Part shown: positions 6,144 through 12,567 of the stretch, in pieces
Layout: each line of letters begins with the position of its first letter
Numbering within the stretch: the stretch's first letter is position 1
Source of the DNA: SpSt-77 sp049972045
Lineage (GTDB): Bacteria; Chloroflexota; Anaerolineae; B4-G1; DUEL01
Direction of reading: 5' to 3'
DNA length: 18,993 bases
Assembly (NCBI GenBank): GCA_049972045.1
Contig: JBMFKS010000059.1
Span: 1 to 18,993, forward strand
Translations under genes and position numbers: made by a program
The notes under the pieces: model-generated
Seen by the model: only the letters and a program-made list of their open reading frames with translations
The model's database searches: none
What the model was told of the DNA's origin: nothing

Positions 6144-7759
6144 CGGAGTTCCTCCACCATCGCTTCCAGGGTCATTCCCGACGTCCCCAGCCAGTTTCCC
6201 AGCCGCAGGAGGGGCGGGGGGCGCAGGGAGGCCTCGGCCAGAATCTCCTCCTGGGCGAAGGCCGTACGGGTGGGGGCATCCAGCAGAATCCGACCGTCCT
6301 TCATCACCACGACCCGCTCGGCGTACTCCGCCGCCACCCACATAGAGTGGGTGATGATGATGACCGTGTGCCCCCGCCGGTGCAGGTCCCGGAGCATTTC
6401 CATCATGCTCCGTTGATGACGGTAGTCCAGTCCCGTGGTCGGTTCGTCCAGAATGATGACCTGGGGCTGGACGGCCAGGACGGAGGCCACCGCCACCCGC
6501 TGCCGTTCCCCTTTGGTCAGGGTGAAGGGAACCTCGTCCTCGTACCCCGAAAGTCCCACCACCGCCAGCGCCTCGGAGACCCGCTCCTCAATCGTTCGGG
6601 CATCCATCCCGGCCATCCGCAGGCTGAAGCCCACCTCCTCCCGCACCGTGTTGGAGAAGATCTGATGGTCGGGGTTCTGGAAGACGTAGCCGACGTGCCG
6701 GGCCATCTCCGTGCGCCGGATTTCCCCCAGAGGCCGTCCGCGAAAGAGCACTTCCCCGCGCGTGGGCTTCAGCAAGCCGTTCAAGTGCTTGGCCAGCGTC
6801 GTCTTGCCGGAGCCGTTCTGCCCCACGAGGGCCAGAAACTCTCCCTCGTGAATCTGGAGGTTGACCCCTTTCAGTGCCTCCACCCAGCGGGTGGGATAGA
6901 TGTAGTCCACATCGCGGAGTTCCAGGATGACCGGACGACCGTTCGTCGGCGCGGCCGGGCTCTGCAGGGGACGGGGGCGGGCCAGATGGTGCTCCCGGAT
7001 CAGCGCGATGGCCTCTTCGACCGTTAGCGGTTGGCCGGGCCAGCCCAGCGCCTGGAAGAGGGCGATGGTCGGCGGGGGCTGAACGCCGCAGGCTTCCAGC
7101 AGGGCCAGGTCTGTGAGCACTTTCCGGGGCGGCCCCTGGGCGACTATTTCTCCATCCCGCATCAGCCAGACCTGGTCGGCATCCACCGCGGTCTCCGGAT
7201 CCTGGTCCACGACCAGCAGTGTCCGCCGCTCCTGCCGAAGCAGGTCGGAGACGGAGAGTACCTCCTCCCGCCCAATGGGATCCAAATCGGTGGTCGGTTC
7301 GTCCATCACCAGGACGAGGGGCTCCAGCGCCAGGACGGAGGCGATGGCCAGCCGCTGCTTCTGCCCGCCGGAGAGGCTGGCCGGCTCCCGGCGGCGCATC
7401 TCCGCCAACCCCACAAACCGCAGATAGCGGTTAATCCGTCGCTCTATCTCGTCCCGGGGCAGACGGAGGTTCTCCGGCCCGAAGGCCACCTCCAGTTCCA
7501 CGCTGGTGGAGAAGAGTTGGGCTTCAAAGTCCTGGAGGACCAACCCCACCCGCCGGGACATCTCGGCGACCCGGGCTTGGGCGACCTCCACGCCGTGGAC
7601 CACCACCCGACCGACGTACTCGCCCCGAAAGAAGCGGGGCACGAGGGCGTTCAGGGAACAGCAGAGGGTGGATTTCCCCGCGCCCTCGTGCCCCATAATC
7701 ACCACGTAGGTGCCTTCTTCCACCTCGCCGTTGACGTGCTGGAGGGCCGGACGTGTGGC
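6140..7759 (-). CDS. ecfA: Tandem ECF ATPase, 5' end lost
   Basis: Two ABC ATPase domains are fused in one chain. Domain 1 has Walker A GHEGAGKST (nt 7667-7693), signature LSGGQKQR and Walker B VLVMDEPTTDLD. Domain 2 has Walker A GQNGSGKTT, variant signature LTKGERQR (about nt 6506-6520) and VIILDEPTTGLD with an intact switch histidine (IIITHS). Domain 1 has glutamine in place of the H-loop histidine (VVDQDPE, nt 7202-7204). ATPase homology starts at about nt 7753 (RPALQHV), without the usual first 15-20 residues and without a start codon. Upstream codons in the same frame match the S component instead. In-frame candidates (GTG 7723, ATG 7696) have poor context and would remove part of the fold. 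The 3' end overlaps ecfT. Expression of a functional ATPase is doubtful unless it is made as a fusion. Confidence 0.8.
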   Translation of the reverse strand, partial: ATRPALQHVNGEVEEGTYVVIMGHEGAGKSTLCCSLNALVPRFFRGEYVGRVVVHGVEVAQARVAEMSRRVGLVLQDFEAQLFSTSVELEVAFGPENLRLPRDEIERRINRYLRFVGLAEMRRREPASLSGGQKQRLAIASVLALEPLVLVMDEPTTDLDPIGREEVLSVSDLLRQERRTLLVVDQDPETAVDADQVWLMRDGEIVAQGPPRKVLTDLALLEACGVQPPPTIALFQALGWPGQPLTVEEAIALIREHHLARPRPLQSPAAPTNGRPVILELRDVDYIYPTRWVEALKGVNLQIHEGEFLALVGQNGSGKTTLAKHLNGLLKPTRGEVLFRGRPLGEIRRTEMARHVGYVFQNPDHQIFSNTVREEVGFSLRMAGMDARTIEERVSEALAVVGLSGYEDEVPFTLTKGERQRVAVASVLAVQPQVIILDEPTTGLDYRHQRSMMEMLRDLHRRGHTVIIITHSMWVAAEYAERVVVMKDGRILLDAPTRTAFAQEEILAEASLRPPPLLRLGNWLGTSGMTLEAMVEELR

Positions 7760-7956
7760 CGAGCCCCAGGCGGCCGCCGGCCGAAGAGCAGGCTGAAGAC
7801 CATCGGGAAGATGTTGGCGACACGAACCTCGGTAATGCCGGGAATCAGGGGAATGGCGGTTTTGAAGGCGATCAGGGCGGCGGCGTAGATGGCCGCACAC
7901 ACGGCCACCAGGATGATCATGCGGGTATTCTTCCACATCGTGATGACGGCTTTCAT
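7699..7956 (-). pseudogene. Truncated, frameshifted ECF S component
   Basis: The frame begins at ATG 7956 behind AGGAGG. The first 59 residues are typical of an ECF substrate-binding subunit: a membrane helix (MIILVAVCAAIYAAALIAF) followed by GITEVRVANIFPMVFSLLFG. After that the frame runs into arginine- and proline-rich sequence and stops at 7699. The expected family continuation PAAAWGSA is present, but in the ATPase frame, so one nucleotide is missing near 7779-7783. The next codons (near 7751-7757) already belong to the ATPase. About two-thirds of the S component, roughly 100 or more residues, is therefore absent. Substrate is not assignable. Either a real deletion plus frameshift or an assembly fault could explain this. 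Confidence 0.75.
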
Positions 7957-8089
7957 TGCGGGTTCCTCCTATGGATGGGTTGAAATGGTTGATAATAGTT
8001 GTGGTCTGTGGGATTTTGGGATTCCTTCTCGATAGGCGTCACCCCTTTCCCCTTCGTATGGAATGAAGTTGCCCATAAATAGAAACACC

Positions 8090-8140
8090 AGGACGTTGTT
8101 TTTGTATCGGCGGCGAAGCCGCCGATACAAAAAACGTCCT
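8090..8140. repeat. 51-nt palindrome after the dehydrogenase gene
   Basis: AGGACG (8090-8095) pairs with CGTCCT (8135-8140). TTTTTGTATCGGCGGC (8099-8114) pairs perfectly with GCCGCCGATACAAAAA (8118-8133) around a GAA loop, so the stem is about 22-24 bp with one bulge. It starts 2 nt after the alcohol dehydrogenase stop. On both strands the T-run precedes the GC stem and the A-run follows it, the reverse of an intrinsic terminator. It may still act as an mRNA end-protecting hairpin or be a mobile palindrome. The remaining 7957-8089 shows no convincing gene, promoter or riboswitch. Confidence 0.8.
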
Positions 8141-8142
8141 CT

Positions 8143-9129
8143 TTATTCCATCCGCAGCAGCACCTTCAGCACCCCCGGCTCCGCCGCGCGGGCGAAGGCC
8201 TCCACTCCCTGGGTCAGCGGATAGGTCGCGCTGACCAGCGAGCGGACGTCCACTAGGCCGCGCTCCAGCAGCCGGAGCGCGGGCGGAAACGGCCCGCAGC
8301 GGGAGCCGACCAGGGTGATTTCGTCCACCACCAGCCCGGTCAGGTCTGCCTCCCCCCGCCCGTGGTAGGTGCTCTTCAGGACCAGCGTCCCCCGGGGCCG
8401 CAGGATGCGCCGGGCGGCGGCAAATCCCTCTGGCCTGCCCGTGCACTCCACGACCACGTCTGCCTCCAGCCCCTCCGCTTCGGATTCCAGCGCGGTCGGG
8501 ATGCCCCGCCGGGCCAGAATGGCCAGTTTCTCCCGGTGATGGCCCACCGCTATCAGGTCGCAGCCGGTCAGGGCCAGCACCTGGGCCACCAGCAGGCCCA
8601 GTTTGCCGTCCCCCAGGATGACGACCCGGTCGGTGGGGCGTAGGTGGACCTGCTCCAGAATTTCCAGCGCTGCCGCCAGCGGCTCGGTGAAGACGGCCTC
8701 TTCATCGGAGATGCCGTCCGGCACAATGTGCAGGTTGCGGAGGGGCAGGGTCAGGTATTCGGCGAAGGCGCCATCCCGCCCCCAGATGCCCAGGGTGGTG
8801 CGGTGGGGGCAGTGGGTGGGCCGTCCGGCCCGGCAGGTGGGGCATTCGCCGCAATAGGCGTTGATCTCCCCGACCACTCGCTGCCCGAGGAGAGTACGGC
8901 ACTCCGCTTCGCTCCGTGCCTCGCGACCAGCGGGGCATTCCTCCACCGTTCCGACGAACTCGTGCCCCAGCACGCCCCGGAACCCCATGTAGCCCCGGAC
9001 GATCTCCAGGTCGGTATTGCAGATACCCGCCAGCCGGACGCGCACCAGCGCCTCCCCCGGCGGCGGGATGGGGCGGGGGTACTCGTCCTGTAGCCGCAAC
9101 TGCTTGCCGTCATATACTAGGGCCAGCAT
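8143..9129 (-). CDS. Zinc-dependent alcohol dehydrogenase (MDR family)
   Basis: A 328-residue medium-chain dehydrogenase/reductase. The catalytic zinc site is complete: C37 (GICNTD), H56-E57 (GHEF) and E149 (TEPLAAALE). The structural zinc cysteines are C93, C96, C99 and C107 (CGECPTC then THC). The nucleotide-binding turn, VVILGDGKLGLL, deviates slightly from GxGxxG. The family oxidises alcohols or polyols with NAD(P); the substrate cannot be read from sequence. Start ATG 9129 lies inside the end of the TaqI-like endonuclease frame (20-nt overlap), so it is probably transcribed with the restriction-modification locus, although a functional link is not implied. A large hairpin follows the stop. 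Confidence 0.92.
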   Translation of the reverse strand: MLALVYDGKQLRLQDEYPRPIPPPGEALVRVRLAGICNTDLEIVRGYMGFRGVLGHEFVGTVEECPAGREARSEAECRTLLGQRVVGEINAYCGECPTCRAGRPTHCPHRTTLGIWGRDGAFAEYLTLPLRNLHIVPDGISDEEAVFTEPLAAALEILEQVHLRPTDRVVILGDGKLGLLVAQVLALTGCDLIAVGHHREKLAILARRGIPTALESEAEGLEADVVVECTGRPEGFAAARRILRPRGTLVLKSTYHGRGEADLTGLVVDEITLVGSRCGPFPPALRLLERGLVDVRSLVSATYPLTQGVEAFARAAEPGVLKVLLRME

Positions 9130-9923
9130 CGGTTATCCTCTCCCTCAGTACGCTCAGTGTCTCATCCCAGCGGACATCCCGGCCCTGTCCCTCTTGAACC
9201 CGTTTTCGAATCAACGCTTCCACCAGGCGAGGGTATTCAGGTTGAAAGACCACAAAACCGTTGGAGAGCCTTCGCTGCAATTTCTCCGCCAGGAATAAAC
9301 GCAGAATATGGCGGGCTCTGGTTTCCGGCGTTTTTGCCCGCTCTACGTTCAGCCGGATGTCCTCAAGCGACGCAATCGTGTAAGGGACCTCCAGGGCCCA
9401 GTGCGCGTATCTCCGGCGCTGGGCGAACCGGCTACCTTCACGGGCCTCCGGCCTGTAAGTCTCTTTCTTGACCTGCAGTGCTACTCTGACCGGATCACAG
9501 CGTATCAAGCCATCAATGCCTTTCATATCCAGTTCGGCCGAGGCTTCTATGGGTAACTCACAGTACACTCGCCAGAGATAACCGAAATGGAACTGGGTCA
9601 GCACAGAAATCAGCGTGCGATACAGGCGAGCCTTGAAACCCTGGAAGACGAATTCGTGGGAACATCCCCAAAAATATTGCCGGAAAGGTATCCAGCGGCT
9701 CCAGGTGCTCTTTTCACCAGCCGTCAAAGAATTCCTCATAGTCCGGGAACCGGGCCGGCTCTTCCACCCAAAAGGCGCTGTAAATGGTAGGCAGAGGATT
9801 GAGTTCAGAAGGCAAATCCTGCTCCACCGTTTTCACCGGCATCAGTTCTTCACGATACCGATCCAGGGGAACGGATTCCAGAAACTGCTCAAATGCCGAT
9901 AGGGTTTGGATGTCTTTCCTCAA
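9110..9923 (-). pseudogene. TaqI-like restriction endonuclease, frameshifted
   Basis: Two overlapping frames together make one TaqI-type endonuclease. The first (ATG 9923 to TGA 9714) encodes 69 N-terminal residues, including KTVEQDLPSELNPLP, a phrase I recognise from R.TaqI. The second, in another frame (9739 to 9110), carries the rest: GFKARLYRT, a nuclease-like MKGIDGLI...VALQVKKET (acidic residue then QxK) and LSNGFVVFQPEY. The shift falls near 9714-9720, where TGGTGAAAAG would read on as tryptophan-tryptophan-glutamate if two bases (GG) were restored. R.TaqI cuts TCGA. The gene begins inside the methyltransferase 3' end (35-nt overlap), as expected for a TaqI-type locus. GC content appears lower than in neighbouring genes, suggesting transfer. 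It is inactive as read, unless this is a sequencing error or rare frameshifting occurs. Confidence 0.85.
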
Positions 9924-11184
9924 GGGTCTCCTCCCACAGGTGGAGTTGGAGAGGACGAGAAAAAGTGGGGGCCATCTCTGATGGAATGGGCACCCGCCGC
10001 AGTTGGGTCATGGTCAGGTGGGGAACCAGGTCCCGATAAAGGGTGCGAACGTATCGCTGGACCCGTTCGCTGTTCAGGTATTTCACCAACGCCTCTTCAT
10101 CCAGATCGGGTACTTTTGGAACCAGGTGAAACTCTTCCCGCCAGGGGTAGCACCGCTTATCCCGCGCGGCTACCACGCGGGCGCCTTTGGTATGACCGAC
10201 AACGATGTGGGGAAAAGCGTAGAAAAAGCGCAACGACGGCGCTGCCTCCAGCGGCATCCAGAAGCCGGAATGACACGTCTCATAATCAATCCATCCGGCC
10301 TTTAGGTTGCGGCCCGTCAGGATCGGCACCAAGCCTTCTTTCGGTTCCCGGGTAACTGCAGGATGGCGGCGGATCTCCGGGCTGCGGGCGGCGAAGTAAA
10401 TGTCCAACAACTCCCCCAGCGGGATTCCTTCCCGCTCAAAAGCGAGGGTCTCGGCAGTTTCGAACCGGATGAGTTCGCCCTGATAGATCGGTTTGTGCAC
10501 TGCGACTTGCGACTGGCGACCTCCATCATACAGATTGAGCCCATGCTCTCCCCGGTCCACCACCAGAACGACGGCGACCACGTTCCGGCCTAGGAAAGGG
10601 CGACCCATATAATATACCTCTACACGTCCCTCGCGGGCCAGAAACTGGCGGAGACGGACGAAGTCATCCAATACCAGCCAAGTCGCCGGGACGACGAAGA
10701 TCAGACGACCGGCGGGGGAGAGCAGACGGACAGCGTGCTCTATAAATGCGCCGTAAATGTTGAACTTGCCGCGCCAGGTCGGGGAGCGTTGTTTGTACAG
10801 CCGCTTGCGCTCCTTGAGAACGTGGATGGGGTAATGCGAAGCATCACCGATGATGCCGTAGGGAGGATTTCCGATAATGAGGTCAAACGATTCTGATGGC
10901 TGCCAGAGGAGGAAATCCTCATCTAGAATGGTCGCAAAGGGGACGCGTCGCCGGGCCTGCTCCACCACCGTCGGGTCTATATCCACCCCGACCAGTTCGT
11001 GGTGGGAGCCGTATCGCTCGGCGAAGGCGGCCAGGAAGGGGGCGTCGCCGCAGGCCGGCTCCAGCACCCGCACGCGGGGACGCTGGGGGGCAGCCAGGGA
11101 GACCATAAAATCCACCAGGTCCGGCGGTGTCGCTACCGCCCCCAGTGCCCGTTCTTGCTCCGCATCGCCTACCCGCAACTGCAT
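9889..11184 (-). CDS. M.TaqI-like adenine-N6 DNA methyltransferase
   Basis: A 431-residue type II methyltransferase very similar to Thermus M.TaqI, which methylates adenine in TCGA. The SAM-binding motif I is LEPACGDAPF (41-50), with acidic VGVDIDP following. The catalytic NPPY is at 106-109 (DLIIGNPPYGIIG). Characteristic TaqI-family stretches include VVPATWLVLDDF, FAARSPE, PILTGRNLKAGWIDYE and HTKGARVVAA, the latter two in the target-recognition half. Length matches the family, and the frame is intact. Start ATG 11184 follows DUF4446 by 18 nt, with GGAGAG upstream. Because the paired endonuclease is broken, this now probably acts as an orphan methyltransferase protecting or marking the few TCGA sites left. 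The specificity is inferred from similarity. Confidence 0.95.
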   Translation of the reverse strand: MQLRVGDAEQERALGAVATPPDLVDFMVSLAAPQRPRVRVLEPACGDAPFLAAFAERYGSHHELVGVDIDPTVVEQARRRVPFATILDEDFLLWQPSESFDLIIGNPPYGIIGDASHYPIHVLKERKRLYKQRSPTWRGKFNIYGAFIEHAVRLLSPAGRLIFVVPATWLVLDDFVRLRQFLAREGRVEVYYMGRPFLGRNVVAVVLVVDRGEHGLNLYDGGRQSQVAVHKPIYQGELIRFETAETLAFEREGIPLGELLDIYFAARSPEIRRHPAVTREPKEGLVPILTGRNLKAGWIDYETCHSGFWMPLEAAPSLRFFYAFPHIVVGHTKGARVVAARDKRCYPWREEFHLVPKVPDLDEEALVKYLNSERVQRYVRTLYRDLVPHLTMTQLRRVPIPSEMAPTFSRPLQLHLWEETLEERHPNPIGI

Positions 11185-11202
11185 AAGGTGCTCTCTCCGG
11201 CT

Positions 11203-11691
11203 CTATCTGGCCATTGCTTTTCGGGCCTGTTCCAGGGCTTGCTTTTCCTCATCGGTGAGTGGGTAGGGAGAGTCCCAGGCCGTCAGCGGTTTCCCGTAGA
11301 AACGGGTCCCCTCCCGGAGATAGAGGGCGGAGAGGACGACACCGTTCCCCTCGCCGTCCACCAGCGCCAGCGAGAAACTCTGGTCGCTGCCGACATCGGG
11401 CAGGGCCCGGAAGCGTACCATCCCGACCCCCCGGACTGTGTGCCCCAGGGTGGCCTGAGCCTGACGGGCGAGGGTTTCCAGTTTCTCCACCCGCTCCCGC
11501 ACCGAATCAATCCGGGCCAGCAACGTGCCCACACCCACCTGCGGCCCCGTCTCCTCCACGCTGGCCCCGGAAAGGCGGCGGTATCGCTCCTCCAGCCGCT
11601 TCAGCCGGGTCTGCAGGTCCAGTTGCCAGACGATGTTCAGCAGTGCCAGCAGGGTTACAGCGATCATCCAGATCAGGTTGGTGATTTCCAT
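11203..11691 (-). CDS. DUF4446 family membrane-anchored protein
   Basis: A 162-residue protein with one N-terminal membrane segment (about residues 4-22), a charged, probably coiled-coil region (about 24-80) and a compact C-terminal domain with the DUF4446 hallmark VGMVRFRALPDVGSDQSFSLALVDGEGNG, quoted here only as a landmark at about residues 89-117, followed by GVVLSALYLR and YPLTDEEKQAL. Biochemical function is unknown for the family. Start ATG 11691 has GGGAGG just upstream. The gene is 16 nt after the PDZ gene and 18 nt before the methyltransferase, so all three are likely on one transcript. Confidence 0.85.
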   Translation of the reverse strand: MEITNLIWMIAVTLLALLNIVWQLDLQTRLKRLEERYRRLSGASVEETGPQVGVGTLLARIDSVRERVEKLETLARQAQATLGHTVRGVGMVRFRALPDVGSDQSFSLALVDGEGNGVVLSALYLREGTRFYGKPLTAWDSPYPLTDEEKQALEQARKAMAR

Positions 11692-11707
11692 GAGCCTCCC
11701 TTTCCCG

Positions 11708-12208
11708 CTACGGAGATGGCCAGCGTCCTAAAGTGACTCTGAGCTCTAACTCTTCGCCGTCCCGCTCCACCGTCAGGACGACCCGGTCGCCAGGGCGGTA
11801 GAGGGAGAGGAGTTCCCCCAGGGGACGATTGCTGCTGACGCGCTGACCGTCCACCTCCCGAATCAGGTCTCCCACCCGCAAGCCGGCCTCTTCGGCCGGG
11901 CTTCCAGGGATCACCTCCGCGACTTCCGCCCCGCGCGGGCGCGCGATGTAGCGGATGCCCAAATACGGCCGCTCCTCGGGAACCGGGGTGAGCATAGGCG
12001 GCAAGCCTTCGGGGGTCAGAATAACGGGCGGTGGGACGATGGGCCGTTCCGGAGAGGGGCCCGGACGCCCGGAGGCCCGCCCCAGGCCGAACCCGACTGC
12101 CCCGCCGGTCAGCATGCCCAGGGAACAGCAGAGGATACCCAGTATCAGCAAGCCAATGGCGATACCGGTTATCTGCCATCCGGTCAGTTCTATCCGTTCA
12201 CGCTCCAT
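11708..12208 (-). CDS. Membrane-anchored PDZ-domain protein
   Basis: A 166-residue protein starting MERERIELTGW. A second ATG one codon upstream (12211) is too close to the GGAGG, and the frame continuing to 12283 translates a heptamer repeat. A glycine-rich hydrophobic stretch (about 14-45) anchors it in the membrane. After a proline-rich linker comes a PDZ domain (about 80-163) with the usual YLGI, GSPAEEAGLRVGDLI and DGQRV motifs. It resembles the PDZ module of HtrA-type proteases, but there is no protease domain, so it is probably a binding or scaffold protein for exposed C-termini outside the membrane. It is followed closely by DUF4446; no direct functional link to the restriction-modification genes is evident. 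Confidence 0.85.
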   Translation of the reverse strand: MERERIELTGWQITGIAIGLLILGILCCSLGMLTGGAVGFGLGRASGRPGPSPERPIVPPPVILTPEGLPPMLTPVPEERPYLGIRYIARPRGAEVAEVIPGSPAEEAGLRVGDLIREVDGQRVSSNRPLGELLSLYRPGDRVVLTVERDGEELELRVTLGRWPSP

Positions 12209-12223
12209 CATGGCCTCCGATTG

Positions 12224-12251
12224 TCGCGTATCGCATATCGCATGTCGCGTA
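12224..12251. repeat. Heptamer tandem repeat TCGC(A/G)T(A/G)
   Basis: Four consecutive 7-mers, TCGCGTA, TCGCATA, TCGCATG and TCGCGTA, are followed by a partial TTGC copy, just upstream of the PDZ gene start. Such short minisatellites are typical non-coding filler here. This array lies in the leader of the PDZ gene and could vary in copy number. A TTGACA on the minus strand (12302-12307) lies upstream, but no convincing -10 accompanies it. Confidence 0.65.
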
Positions 12252-12334
12252 TTGCTCTGCGCCATGCGGTACGGGTGAGACATCCCTCGTTCTTATTGGT
12301 TTGTCAACAACAATAGGAGTTACGCAGCCCATCT

Positions 12335-12525
12335 GCCCGACGCTAAAGCGTCGGGCTGATCTGCTGCAAAGCCCCTTCGGGGCTGCTCCGATAGCCCGAA
12401 GGGCCACGCCCCGCCACGCGGCGAGGTTGTCACTGCGAGCGCAGCGAAGCAGCCGCTCGCGGCGTGGCCGAGGGGGCTCGCCCGAGGGGCTTCGCGGAAT
12501 CCGCCCGACGGTTTACCGTCGGGCG
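12335..12525. repeat. Multi-hairpin dispersed element, copy 2
   Basis: Most of the gap between the phospholipase-like and PDZ genes is this element. The left hairpin is GCCCGACGCT (12335-12344) with AGCGTCGGGC (12347-12356). AGCCCC (12370-12375) pairs with GGGGCT (12379-12384). GGCCACGCC (12402-12410) pairs with GGCGTGGCC (12461-12469) and encloses a smaller repeat. The right hairpin is CGCCCGACGG (12502-12511) with CCGTCGGGCG (12516-12525). The layout and many words match copy 1 at 3623-3788 while stem sequences differ in a compensated way. No transposase or coding potential is evident. Confidence 0.8.
12430..12449. repeat. REP-like unit nested in the larger element
   Basis: The segment TCACTGCGAGCGCAGCGAAG resembles the reverse strand of the repeat at 12-45 (GTCATTGCGAG...GCGACGAAGCAATCTC). 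It sits between the two arms of the 12402-12469 stem, where copy 1 has much less sequence. It looks like one repeat inserted into another. Confidence 0.5.
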
Positions 12526-12567
12526 AAAGCTGGCCACTATTGCTCCATGTGACCTGCGCCCTGCCTG

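Noticed and set aside
7957..8089. Riboswitch ahead of the ECF operon
   Set aside because: ECF operons often carry TPP, cobalamin or similar riboswitches, but I could not find a recognisable conserved core in this 133-nt leader.
12302..12307. Promoter for the PDZ gene (TTGACA on the minus strand)
   Set aside because: At 17-nt spacing the -10 would be GATGTC, only 2 of 6 matches, so it is not supported.
12335..12525. CRISPR array or insertion sequence
   Set aside because: The repeats are inverted hairpins without regular direct-repeat/spacer units, and no cas or transposase gene is nearby.
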